Shown in pieces: positions 7,411 to 15,869 of a stretch of 64,000 nucleotides of DNA; within the stretch, counting starts at the first letter, position 1, and the number at the start of each line of letters is the position of its first letter. The notes below the pieces were generated by a model. That model was not told where the DNA came from, did no database searches, and saw nothing but the letters and a program-made list of their open reading frames with translations. Source of the DNA: Saprospiraceae bacterium (GTDB lineage Bacteria; Bacteroidota; Bacteroidia; Chitinophagales; Saprospiraceae); the NCBI GenBank assembly GCA_016714785.1, contig JADKCC010000002.1:868001-932000 (forward strand), read 5' to 3'. The position numbers were made by a program, and so were the translations under genes.

Positions 7411-8991
7411 ATGAATAAGTTAAAATTTCTGATATTTGCATTACTTGCAACAAATGTGTCAATGGTAAGTGGCCAAGTTTATGATTTTTGGCAAACAGAG
7501 TATTTTACATGGGAAGGAGCGAAGACGGGAAATAAGGCTGTGTGGGGACCAGATGATACTCAAAATACTTACCCATCTGGTAATATATTCGTAAAGGTAA
7601 CGATGAAAGACCCATACGGTCTGAATACTACCACTACGAACCAATCAGAGTTCAATGATTATACCAAGACTAATGCTTTTTTTGGAAGGGGAAACCTTGC
7701 CTTGCAAATTAAGTCTCAATCATCTAACCAATCGGTTTGTTTGGAATTTGAGTTTTCAAACCCTGTGGTGCTGAATAAATTTAATATTTATGACATAGAT
7801 ATGCTCCAAACAAGCAAACAATTATTGAGTACGTTTCAAGACAGTATTCATGTAAGTGCCTACAACATGAATGGTGAAGTTCCGTTAGTATTGGATTATT
7901 TATCATCATCGCCAAAATTTGTAATCAATGGGCAGTCTGCCAAATCAAATTTTGCTGCAGGCGTTAATGGTGATTTGAGCCATTCCGATCCTGATGGAGG
8001 ATTATTGGTGTACTCTAATGCGCCAATAAGTAAATTTGTAATCTGTGCCGCCAATGGCCCTGATGATGATGGTTATAGCAATAGTCATGCTATAAAAATA
8101 TTGGGATTTGAGTATCGAGAAGCTATCGGTAGGATAGAAGGGTCTGTCTTTGATTTTGATACAAAACTACCAATAAAAAGCTCAAGACTTATTTTGGTAG
8201 ATTATAATAGCGGATTGCCAATAGTCAATAAAGCGGGAGAACTGATGGAAACTACATCTGATTTGGATGGGCAATATGTTTTTCCTTTTCTACCTATGGG
8301 TAAATATAAAATTATACAAAATGATCCTCCAGGGTATGAAAGTCATAGTGATGTAGATGGAGGTAATGATAATATTATAGTGGCAGAAATCAATATAAAT
8401 AGACCTATTTCATCAAAAAATGACTTTTTTGAAATTTTAAGCTCTCCATTGCCAGTAAAAATAAGTTCTGTTGACATCTTCAGATTACAAGGCGATGTAT
8501 ATAGATTGGCATGGAAGGCCGAACAAGAAGTAAATAATGATTATTACGAAGTAAGTATCTCATCTGATGGCATAGTATATGAATCTTTAGGCAAAGTTCA
8601 AGCTAAAAACGTACATCCGAGTATTTATACTTTTGATTTTACCAATCTTTTGAAAAGTGGTAAATCATATATAAAATTGGCACAGTATGATTATGGTGGT
8701 GCATACACTTTATTGGCAGTCAAAGTATTAGAAATAGATGGTAATAGCGAATCCTTTGATTTTTATCCTAATCCTTTTACAAGTGGAGGCTTTATAAATT
8801 TTACATCAGCTAATGAAAGTTATACCGCCTACCGAATTTATAATTCACTTGGGAAAATAGTTCAAACGTCTATTTTACCTACTTTGGTTACACAACATAG
8901 CTTAAATTTAGCTGAACTTTCAGAAGGCTTTTATATGCTTGAATTGCGAGGCATACAAACTTCAAAATCTATCAAAATTATCAAAAGATAG
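7411..8991 (+). CDS. Secreted T9SS cargo protein with SdrD-B-like domain
   Basis: 526 residues. Residues 1-22 are a Sec signal peptide (LIFALLATNVSMVSGQ). Residues ~30-240 look like a secreted beta-sandwich with no assignable family. Residues ~245-335 resemble an SdrD B-like/Cna-B repeat (GRIEGSVFDFDTKLPI, SDLDGQYVFPFLPMGKYKI, PPGYESHSDVDGG). The C-terminus (FDFYPNPFTSGG, then LSEGFYMLELRG and IKIIKR) is a type A T9SS sorting domain. The product is predicted to be exported by T9SS and held at the cell surface or released. Monocistronic. Confidence 0.85.
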   Translation: MNKLKFLIFALLATNVSMVSGQVYDFWQTEYFTWEGAKTGNKAVWGPDDTQNTYPSGNIFVKVTMKDPYGLNTTTTNQSEFNDYTKTNAFFGRGNLALQIKSQSSNQSVCLEFEFSNPVVLNKFNIYDIDMLQTSKQLLSTFQDSIHVSAYNMNGEVPLVLDYLSSSPKFVINGQSAKSNFAAGVNGDLSHSDPDGGLLVYSNAPISKFVICAANGPDDDGYSNSHAIKILGFEYREAIGRIEGSVFDFDTKLPIKSSRLILVDYNSGLPIVNKAGELMETTSDLDGQYVFPFLPMGKYKIIQNDPPGYESHSDVDGGNDNIIVAEININRPISSKNDFFEILSSPLPVKISSVDIFRLQGDVYRLAWKAEQEVNNDYYEVSISSDGIVYESLGKVQAKNVHPSIYTFDFTNLLKSGKSYIKLAQYDYGGAYTLLAVKVLEIDGNSESFDFYPNPFTSGGFINFTSANESYTAYRIYNSLGKIVQTSILPTLVTQHSLNLAELSEGFYMLELRGIQTSKSIKIIKR

Positions 8992-9030
8992 AAATTTAAT
9001 TTAAAGAATAGAATATCAGGTATTTACATT

Positions 9031-9678
9031 TTAAATTATTGCTATTTGTGTTCGGTTGCCTGTTACTTTATCTCCCAAATTTATGTTAAGTTTTGTGTCT
9101 AGGGGAAGATATAAGTCCACTCTAGAACCAAATTTTATAAAACCCATTTCGTCACCTTGTTTTTTATTATCGCCAGCTTTTGCATAACAAACTATTCTTC
9201 TAGCCAAAGCGCCAGCCACTTGTCTTAACAATATTTTTTGGCTATTTACAGAGTAACAGACTGTTGTCCTTTCGTTTTCAGTCGATGCTTTGGGATTCCA
9301 AGCCGCAAGATATTTTCCTGGATGATATTTGGAGTATAAAATATTACTGTCTGTCGGATACCAGTTGATATGCACATTGAGTGGAGACATGAAGATAGAA
9401 ACCTGTAAACACTCTTCTTTGAGATATTCTGGTTCATATACCTTCTCTATTACTACTACTTTGCCATCACAAGGAGAAAGTAATGTATGATTATCAGGTT
9501 GAGATACAGCTCTATCAGGTTTTCTAAAAAAAGAAACTAAAAATAAATATAATGCTAAGCTTATAAATAGAAACAACGGCAATACGGATGGGATAAAATA
9601 TTTTACTACAAAATTGACTAAAAATAATGCTATAAAACTAAACAGCAATGTTGGATATCCTTCTTTGTGTATGGTCAT
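9031..9678 (-). CDS. psd: Phosphatidylserine decarboxylase family protein
   Basis: 215 residues, the short soluble/membrane-anchored type. An N-terminal hydrophobic region (residues 10-50) precedes the catalytic part: LSPCDGKV (67-74), MSPLNVHINWYP (98-108) and the self-cleavage site FGSRVDLYLP (Gly184-Ser185), where the pyruvoyl group forms. It makes phosphatidylethanolamine from phosphatidylserine. It is third in a minus-strand operon behind cdsA (14 bp gap), which fits because CdsA supplies the CDP-diacylglycerol used for phosphatidylserine synthesis. Confidence 0.9.
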   Translation of the reverse strand: MTIHKEGYPTLLFSFIALFLVNFVVKYFIPSVLPLFLFISLALYLFLVSFFRKPDRAVSQPDNHTLLSPCDGKVVVIEKVYEPEYLKEECLQVSIFMSPLNVHINWYPTDSNILYSKYHPGKYLAAWNPKASTENERTTVCYSVNSQKILLRQVAGALARRIVCYAKAGDNKKQGDEMGFIKFGSRVDLYLPLDTKLNINLGDKVTGNRTQIAII

Positions 9679-9692
9679 GAAAGTATGGTTAT

Positions 9693-10559
9693 TTATTGTT
9701 TTGTAAAATGAATGAGCAAAAATAATATAAATGGTAGAATATAAATAAAACTATCGAATCTATCTAAAATGCCACCGTGTCCCGGCAGTAATTTTCCAGA
9801 GTCTTTGATATTAAATGTGCGCTTTATAGAAGACTCTACCAAATCTCCTAAAGTACCAATAATCCAAGCAGCTGAAGCTATAAGTACCCAAAATAAACCA
9901 GGGCTTCCAATAGCATCGAGTGAAATGCCATACATATCTGTTGGTGTGTTAAAGTAGGTGTTTCCTATCCACCAAGCTATAGGCAATGCAATTATACCTG
10001 CTCCAATGAAACCTTCCCAGCTTTTTTTAGGTGATATACGTTCGAAAAGTTTGGTTTTTCCTACCCGAGATCCTACCAAATATGCAAAAGAATCACTCAT
10101 CCATATCATCACTAATACTGACAACCAAAAATGTGGTAAATAAATAGGCGTATGTATCAAATAAGAAATAAACAGTCCAAATGGGAAGCCAAAATAAAAA
10201 ATAGATACCAACCAATATATATGTTTATGGTCGATAAATGAAATAAACATATTCAATATTCCTGCTCCCATCATGATACAAGAAAGTATGGTAAGGAAGT
10301 AGAAATATTCATTTTGTGGAGAAATTAAAGCTATCAAACATATTGTTAATATGTTAAGGGTCAAGCTGTAAGATAATTTAGACTTACTTTTTGGAAATAC
10401 CATTCTGATATATTCATAAGTGCTAAAACAAGCAATAAATCCTGCTAAAAGTATCGCTCCATATTCCCCTGAAGTCAGTAAAGTAATGACGATGACACCA
10501 AAAATGATTCCTGTCAAACTTCTTTGCCGTAATACTTGATTTTTATTCATGTTCGACAA
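9693..10559 (-). CDS. cdsA: Phosphatidate cytidylyltransferase (CDP-diglyceride synthase)
   Basis: 288 residues, polytopic membrane protein with about eight hydrophobic segments. The family signature is complete near the C-terminus: LGDLVESSIKRTFNIKDSG followed by LLPGHGGILDRFDS, with the Lys-Arg, Lys-Asp and His-Gly-Gly...Asp-Arg-x-Asp residues that hold the metal and CTP. It converts phosphatidate and CTP to CDP-diacylglycerol in the inner membrane. It overlaps the upstream CPBP protease gene by 17 bp and precedes psd by 14 bp. Confidence 0.95.
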   Translation of the reverse strand: MSNMNKNQVLRQRSLTGIIFGVIVITLLTSGEYGAILLAGFIACFSTYEYIRMVFPKSKSKLSYSLTLNILTICLIALISPQNEYFYFLTILSCIMMGAGILNMFISFIDHKHIYWLVSIFYFGFPFGLFISYLIHTPIYLPHFWLSVLVMIWMSDSFAYLVGSRVGKTKLFERISPKKSWEGFIGAGIIALPIAWWIGNTYFNTPTDMYGISLDAIGSPGLFWVLIASAAWIIGTLGDLVESSIKRTFNIKDSGKLLPGHGGILDRFDSFIYILPFILFLLIHFTKQ

Positions 10560-11451
10560 GATTTGACAGTTGATAAATATGATATATGTAGTACATAGTC
10601 ATAGCAAAAATTATTGTCGAGATAATGACAGAACCCAGTGGTATATTTTGATCGGGAATATTCTCTGCACTGATAGTATCACCTGCAAAATAATAACTCA
10701 CAGTAGCAAATCCATTATTGATCGCATGGATGACCATGGGTAATATCAGGCTTTTTGAAAAATAATAAGCATAGCCGAGTACTACACCAATCATCATTTT
10801 AGGTAAAAACCCTACTACTTGAAAATGGAATGCAGCAAAAATAAAAGCAGTCACCCATATTGCAAGATGAGGTCTATTCCATTTTTGATATATTTCCTTT
10901 TGAATGATGCCCCTGAATAGTAATTCCTCACCGATACCTGGCAGAATGGCGATCAGCAATAGATTTATTAATAGGTCCGTAGGATGGTCCATTTTAAGCA
11001 ATTTAGTCAATGACTCTGTAGCATCTGCATCCATCCTGGATAGAAAGTCTGGGAAATCTATCTTATCAATATAAAAAGCCAAATAGCCCATCAAAGGATA
11101 CAACATAAATAGTGCAAGCGGAAATAACAGTAAGTAGATAGGTTGAAAATGCCTAAGTTGGAGATATTGCCTAATTTTTTTCTGATAAAATATGGACAAA
11201 AATATCAAGGGTGCAACGATAAAAGTAAGCAGATGATTGGTTCCAACTATGGTTTTGACCAATCCTAAGTTCTCTTTATTATCTAATAACTTGATCAAAT
11301 CGCTTTCTGATGCGATACTAACGCCGTTCAATGAAGCTATGCCAAGTATCAACAAATTTACCAACATCAATACAGAAATAATGATGACAGTCAAAGTGAT
11401 GGCCTTGATGGTAAAGTTGGTATTCAATGGAAGATTTGGTTGCAAGGACAA
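10543..11451 (-). CDS. CPBP family intramembrane glutamic endopeptidase
   Basis: 302 residues with about eight membrane segments. The CPBP (Abi/CaaX protease-like) motifs are present: GEELLFRGII (EExxxR), FAAFHFQ (FxxxH) and a final HAINNG. Such proteins cleave within the membrane or process prenylated or peptide substrates. First gene of an operon with cdsA and psd. The longest frame needs a TTG start at 11451, but a very good promoter -7 element covers that codon. The real start may therefore be further in, for example the TTG at 11427 or the ATG near 11367. Confidence 0.85.
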   Translation of the reverse strand: MSLQPNLPLNTNFTIKAITLTVIIISVLMLVNLLILGIASLNGVSIASESDLIKLLDNKENLGLVKTIVGTNHLLTFIVAPLIFLSIFYQKKIRQYLQLRHFQPIYLLLFPLALFMLYPLMGYLAFYIDKIDFPDFLSRMDADATESLTKLLKMDHPTDLLINLLLIAILPGIGEELLFRGIIQKEIYQKWNRPHLAIWVTAFIFAAFHFQVVGFLPKMMIGVVLGYAYYFSKSLILPMVIHAINNGFATVSYYFAGDTISAENIPDQNIPLGSVIISTIIFAMTMYYIYHIYQLSNLVEHE

Positions 11452-11481
11452 AGGTAGTGATTTTTTTTAATTTTTTTCAAA
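11449..11481 (-). promoter_or_regulatory. Bacteroidota promoter for CPBP-cdsA-psd operon
   Basis: On the minus strand TTTG (11481-11478), a 21-nt spacer and TACCTTTG (11456-11449) match the Bacteroidota consensus TTTG-N19-21-TAnnTTTG exactly. The predicted transcription start, ~7 nt past the -7 box, falls near 11442, just inside the longest reading frame. Confidence 0.65.
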
Positions 11482-11484
11482 ACA

Positions 11485-11514
11485 CAAAAAAAGCCATTCA
11501 AGGACTGAATGGCT
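11485..11514 (-). terminator. Rho-independent terminator
   Basis: Perfect 9-bp hairpin AGCCATTCA / TGAATGGCT with a 5-nt loop; on the minus strand it is followed at once by TTTTTTTG. It probably ends the transcript from the 12659-11642 genes and insulates the CPBP promoter next to it. Confidence 0.75.
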
Positions 11515-11641
11515 TCGTGGTTGGTTTAACAATTACAGGTTAATATTAGATTCTTGTTATTTATTTGCAAATACCGTACCGAAATCTCAAACGAAAGGAA
11601 GAAAATCAAACTGAAATACTTTTTACAATACAATTTTGAAG

Positions 11642-12325
11642 TTATAATTTCCTTGTCTTTAATCCTGAAAACAGGTATCCTACCTCAAAATTTAGTACAA
11701 AAAATCGCTCTGATTTGAATATCTTCAGAGTAGATGATCTTGTGATATCCAATTCTGATCTCAACGAAAATGTAAATTTCTTAAAATTATAACTTGCTTC
11801 TAAAGGTAAATTGAGTACAATTTTTGATGTTGATAAATTAGGGAAAGTGAGCTCTGTTGGAATACCATTTATATCCACTTTTCCATAATCCGAATGGGAA
11901 AGTATATTGGTTCTTAAACCTAATCCTATACCAAATAACCATTTATCATTTAGCCCAAGAGAGTTGTTTATTGTTGCATTTGTGATGATGTTGTAATTGG
12001 TATTGATTCCCAAGGATCCAAACAACTGGGCACCACTATAATCACTATTCAAGTATGGCTCATCAAAATATCTTTGTCTAATGACGTTGACTTGGTATTT
12101 GATTATATATTTTTCTTTAAATTGTTGAGTAGTCGATACTCCTACTCCAAATCCACCAGCCATAAATCCATTTTCTTTTTTATGCCATAATGCTGGATAT
12201 TGTCCTTTCAATTTATTGCCCAAAATAAACACTTCATTGGTATTGATATGCACTTTCCAATTCTGACCATATAAAGAGATTTGACCTATCAATATTCCTA
12301 TGGTAAATATGATTGTTTTATTCAT
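11642..12325 (-). CDS. Outer-membrane beta-barrel-like hypothetical protein
   Basis: 227 residues. Residues 1-20 form a Sec signal peptide (FTIGILIGQISLYGQ). The rest alternates polar and hydrophobic residues with frequent Gly, Tyr and Asn, as in small outer-membrane beta-barrels, and ends FVLNFEVGYLFSGLK followed by a short basic tail. No specific family was recognised. It follows the small lipoprotein gene by 4 bp on the same strand and probably shares its transcript. Confidence 0.6.
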   Translation of the reverse strand: MNKTIIFTIGILIGQISLYGQNWKVHINTNEVFILGNKLKGQYPALWHKKENGFMAGGFGVGVSTTQQFKEKYIIKYQVNVIRQRYFDEPYLNSDYSGAQLFGSLGINTNYNIITNATINNSLGLNDKWLFGIGLGLRTNILSHSDYGKVDINGIPTELTFPNLSTSKIVLNLPLEASYNFKKFTFSLRSELDITRSSTLKIFKSERFFVLNFEVGYLFSGLKTRKL

Positions 12326-12329
12326 CGCC

Positions 12330-12659
12330 TTAGTTTGAAATTAGGACTAATTGTCTATAAGTTTTACCATCTAAGAGCACATTTACATAATATATACCTT
12401 CTGGTTGAGATTCCATATCAAATGATAATTCCCTACTATCGGTATTCAAAATTTCGATTATTTTCTTTTCTCGACCATTTGTAATGTTAATATCATAAAA
12501 TGTATTTTCTGGTATGTCCTGACTCATACTAATAGAAAAAAAAGCAAAAGCTGGATTAGGATATATACTAAATACACCCACTTCAAAAGGTATTGAGTCT
12601 TTTATACAGCCACTAAGTGAAAAGAACATCAATAAAAGGATTGGAATTTTTGTCTTCAT
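12330..12659 (-). CDS. Small lipoprotein consisting of a T9SS-type sorting domain
   Basis: 109 residues. The N-terminus MKTKIPILLLMFFSLSGC is a lipoprotein signal with lipobox LSGC (Cys18). Almost all of the mature part (FSIYPNPAFAFFSISM through EGIYYVNVLLDGKTYRQLVLI) reads as a type A T9SS sorting domain, with no cargo between the two signals. Either the lipid anchor or the sorting domain may be non-functional, or the domain has been reused as a surface module. It is 4 bp upstream of the barrel gene. Confidence 0.6.
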   Translation of the reverse strand: MKTKIPILLLMFFSLSGCIKDSIPFEVGVFSIYPNPAFAFFSISMSQDIPENTFYDINITNGREKKIIEILNTDSRELSFDMESQPEGIYYVNVLLDGKTYRQLVLISN

Positions 12660-12720
12660 GTGTAAAGATTGTTATTGTAAGGAGAATCATTCCTTTATAA
12701 TGTAAAATTGCAATTTTTTA

Positions 12721-12770
12721 TTATGGAAAGCTTTAAATTAGATATAATAATATTAGCCAGCTTTCCATAA
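12721..12770 (-). terminator. Hairpin terminator after two-component operon
   Basis: Perfect 12-bp inverted repeat TTATGGAAAGCT / AGCTTTCCATAA with a 26-nt AT-rich loop, starting 3 bp past the response-regulator stop. The downstream side on the minus strand continues into TAAAAAATTG, so the T-run is poor. A terminator is the best reading; the large loop is unusual. Confidence 0.5.
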
Positions 12771-12773
12771 AAA

Positions 12774-13466
12774 TTATTTATCTATCCTAAACTTAAACCC
12801 AACTCTCGGCACATTTTCTATTTTAATATCTGGATCTGATGCTAAAAATTTCCGCAATCTCGAGATGAATACATCCAAGCTGCGACCGAGGAAATAGTCA
12901 TCCTTTCCCCAAAGAGCGATGAGAATATCTCTACGTTTTAAGAGTTTGTTTTTGTTTTTGATGAAATATATCAAGAGATCTACTTCTCTGGCAGTGAGTT
13001 TGGTGATTTCGTTTTCGGATATTAATTCCATATTATCAGGATCAAAAGTAAAATGACCAAAATGCATCTTTTCGTTATCTGCAGGTGCAATGAGCACTTG
13101 ACCGTTGATTCTTTTCATAAATATTTTGACCTTGAGCAATAACTCTTCGATACTGAAGGGTTTAAAAATATAATCATCACCACCTAGTTGCAAACCTTCC
13201 AGTTTGTCTTGTATATGTACTCTCGCAGACACAAAAATGATCGGAATATGTGGGTTTTTATCTCTGATAGCCTTCGTTAGACTGAACCCATCCAAATTGG
13301 GCAACATTACATCCAAAATGCAAATATCGTAATCAAACTTATTGAATGCTTTGAGCGCGTCGTCTCCTTTGATAAAATGATGCACTTCATGTCCGTCTAT
13401 CTCAAGACAATCTTTTACTACAAAACTTAGATTAGCATCATCTTCTACATAAAATATTTTCGCCAT
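12774..13466 (-). CDS. OmpR-family response regulator (RprY-like)
   Basis: 230 residues. Receiver domain: acidic pocket YVEDD, phospho-acceptor Asp52 in CILDVMLPNLDG, Ser/Thr switch in FVSAR and Lys in YIFKPFS. A winged-helix trans_reg_C domain follows (residues ~135-228: LTAREVDLLIYFIKNKNKLLKRRDIL, and LDVFISRLRKFL). It lies 5 bp downstream of its cognate kinase and resembles the RprX/RprY pair common in Bacteroidota. Targets cannot be read from the window. Confidence 0.9.
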   Translation of the reverse strand: MAKIFYVEDDANLSFVVKDCLEIDGHEVHHFIKGDDALKAFNKFDYDICILDVMLPNLDGFSLTKAIRDKNPHIPIIFVSARVHIQDKLEGLQLGGDDYIFKPFSIEELLLKVKIFMKRINGQVLIAPADNEKMHFGHFTFDPDNMELISENEITKLTAREVDLLIYFIKNKNKLLKRRDILIALWGKDDYFLGRSLDVFISRLRKFLASDPDIKIENVPRVGFKFRIDK

Positions 13467-13471
13467 TGTAC

Positions 13472-14740
13472 TTATAAATTGTTGTCTATGATTAGGTAAA
13501 AAGTTGTGCCTTGCCCATAGATTGATGTCGCATCTAGTTTCCAGCCATGAGCCTTAGCAATTTGTTTGACATAAAATAGACCCAAGCCAAATCCTTTAAC
13601 ATTGTGAGTATCTCCCTTTGGTACGCGATAGAATTTTTCAAAAATCTTTTTTAGCTCTTTTTTCTCTATACCTTCACCATTATCTTGTATAGCAATAATC
13701 ATACTATTGTTTTGATCAGTAGTAGTGATTTTTATTGTTACATCATCTCCTGAATATTTTGTTGCATTTTCTATGATGTTACACACGACATTGGTAAAAT
13801 GTACGCGATCTGCATTTATTGAAATTCTTTCTGCACGTAGATCCATAACAAAATTGACTTTTTTTTCTGTTTCAATATTTGATAAATTATGTATGATTTG
13901 TTCTATCACCTCGTGTATATCAATCATTTCCAATTTAAGTTCTACCTGACGTTTTTCCAGTCGAGAGATATTGAGTACTTTTTCTACTTGGTCATTGAGT
14001 CTGTTGATTTCCTCACCAATGATCTCAGTGTAGGTAGCCAATCTTCTTGGATTTTTGACTATATCAGGGTCTGAAATTGCTTGCTGAATGATCGAAATCG
14101 TAGAGATAGGCGTCTTAAACTCATGGGTCATATTGTTGATAAACTCGCGCTGTATCTGTGAGATGGATTTTTGAGCAAATACGACAAACAAGGCATAAAT
14201 GAAAAATAGCACTACCAATATCAAAACTGCTGAAGTGATCATCCACATTGGAATATTATTCATAGAAATGATGGGATAGTTGGGGAAACTAACACTAAAA
14301 TAATAATCTATATCCGTAAAATTGGGCAACTCTGGTGTAGTGGCATTTTTTTGAGGTTTCTTTTTCTGAATGTAATTACAATATACCAATTCATCATTTT
14401 GACAACTATAGATACTGTATTCTACATCGATGTCAATATTGAAATAATCAAAAGTAACTTTCAGATAATGATCCAATAAATTGGCATCTATCTCACTATT
14501 TACTTGTACTACATATAGTCTTGGATTGATTTTTATGACTGGATTGTGTTGCAAAAAATTGGTTTTGTTTTTTACTGCGATTTTTTCCGCCACTTGTCGG
14601 AGTGCTACAGTAGTGTTATGTTCAAACTGACTTTCAGTTATATTAAAAGCTTCTTTTATCCAGAATATCTGGATTATAAAGATACTCAGAATGGCGATGA
14701 TACCAAAAGCCGTAAGATATTTAATATGATTTCCCTTCAA
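13472..14740 (-). CDS. Membrane sensor histidine kinase (RprX-like)
   Basis: 422 residues. TM1 at 10-28, a periplasmic region of ~135 residues, TM2 at ~164-189, then HisKA with His206 in NNMTHEFKTPIS and a HATPase domain: N box NVVCNIIENATKYS, G1 DNGEGI, G2 GFGLGLFYVKQI. No HAMP or PAS domain is evident, which matches the RprX type. The start is TTG at 14740. A TATTTTTG -7-like box at 14768-14761 would place the transcript start ~14 nt upstream of that codon. Operon with the response regulator. Confidence 0.9.
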   Translation of the reverse strand: MKGNHIKYLTAFGIIAILSIFIIQIFWIKEAFNITESQFEHNTTVALRQVAEKIAVKNKTNFLQHNPVIKINPRLYVVQVNSEIDANLLDHYLKVTFDYFNIDIDVEYSIYSCQNDELVYCNYIQKKKPQKNATTPELPNFTDIDYYFSVSFPNYPIISMNNIPMWMITSAVLILVVLFFIYALFVVFAQKSISQIQREFINNMTHEFKTPISTISIIQQAISDPDIVKNPRRLATYTEIIGEEINRLNDQVEKVLNISRLEKRQVELKLEMIDIHEVIEQIIHNLSNIETEKKVNFVMDLRAERISINADRVHFTNVVCNIIENATKYSGDDVTIKITTTDQNNSMIIAIQDNGEGIEKKELKKIFEKFYRVPKGDTHNVKGFGLGLFYVKQIAKAHGWKLDATSIYGQGTTFYLIIDNNL

Positions 14741-14912
14741 TGCTAAATCAATTTATGCACCAAAAATACCACTACTTAATGACATATTTAGAACTTCCTT
14801 TTTGCTTAACATGAGGATAACATGTGTTGGTACGACTATTAACAACCACCAAATGAGTATGCCCATACCTTTGTCATGTAAATAATTTTTATCACTTTTT
14901 AATTTTATTATC

Positions 14913-15305
14913 ATGAAAAATGTAATGTTTTTAGTTGTTCTTTTAATTGTTCCTTTTGTGTTTCAGGCACAGCCATCCAAACCAGAGCCAAAAAAAACAG
15001 GGCCACAATTAACTTTTGATATGGTAACCATAGATTATGGAACCATCCAAAAAAATGCCGACCCAGTCCGTAGGTTCACCTTCAAAAACACTGGAGATAC
15101 ACCTTTATTAATTACAGACGCTAAAGCAAGTTGTGGGTGTACGGTCCCAAAATTTCCTACTGAAGCCATCGCTTCTGGCGCTACTTCAGAGATAGAAGTA
15201 AGATACGATACCAAACGTGTAGGATTGATTAATAAATCCATCACCATTACATCCAATGCAGGCGAACCAGTAGTGTTACATATTACTGGTGAAGTCAAAG
15301 AATAA
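14913..15305 (+). CDS. DUF1573 secreted protein
   Basis: 130 residues: signal peptide (MFLVVLLIVPFVFQAQ), then the Ig-like DUF1573 domain common in Bacteroidota: DYGTIQKNADPVRRFTFKNTG, LLITDAKASCGCTVPKFP with the conserved CGC, and a closing VLHITGEV strand. Function is unknown; the fold is ASH/MSP-like and periplasmic or surface located. Monocistronic, ended by a strong terminator. A TACCTTTG -7-like box lies at 14866-14873 without a clear -33 element. Confidence 0.85.
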   Translation: MKNVMFLVVLLIVPFVFQAQPSKPEPKKTGPQLTFDMVTIDYGTIQKNADPVRRFTFKNTGDTPLLITDAKASCGCTVPKFPTEAIASGATSEIEVRYDTKRVGLINKSITITSNAGEPVVLHITGEVKE

Positions 15306-15351
15306 TGCTTTGTCCGTAAATTTTTTCAACTGATTTAGTTCATAGAATTTG

Positions 15352-15397
15352 ACAGCTTCATTGTCCCATTATTGAGAGGATGAAGCTGTATTTTTTA
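15352..15397 (+). terminator. Rho-independent terminator after DUF1573 gene
   Basis: Arms ACAGCTTCAT and ATGAAGCTGT are perfectly complementary (10 bp) with a loop of ~18 nt and are followed by ATTTTTT. Confidence 0.8.
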
Positions 15398-15869
15398 TAT
15401 GTTTGTTTATTGAAAATTAATAATTTCATTTGGAGACAATCAAAAATTCTATTTCTAAATTTATAGAAATCTCTCCACATTTGCCTTAATTTTTTAAAAT
15501 TGTTTTTAATGTTTGAATCTAATGGATGAGAATTTTATATTTTGACATTTTGGCGTAATTATTGTGTGTAGCAAATAAGAGTATGTATAAAAATCTATTG
15601 TTTAGCTAATAGGAAAAATGAGAGAGAATTAAGTGTTTTTTCTTAGGATTCATTTTTAGTGGTACTTTAATTTATTTATTTTTTGCGAATGTCTCATAAT
15701 AACCTTTTTGTTTTTGTAACAATAATAAGAAAAATTATGTATTTTCACACTTGAATTTTCGTAATTCGCTGTTTAATTATATATTAATGTTTTATTCTTA
15801 CCTTATCATATATGTGACCTTGAATTTTGAATTTTTGTAGCATTTTTATATATATAAAATATACCTTAA
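15398..15869. other. Gene-free AT-rich region before chitinase
   Basis: Very AT-rich with T-runs, no credible reading frame and no strong inverted repeat. It presumably holds the chitinase promoter, but no clear TTTG/TAnnTTTG pair was found. Confidence 0.5.
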
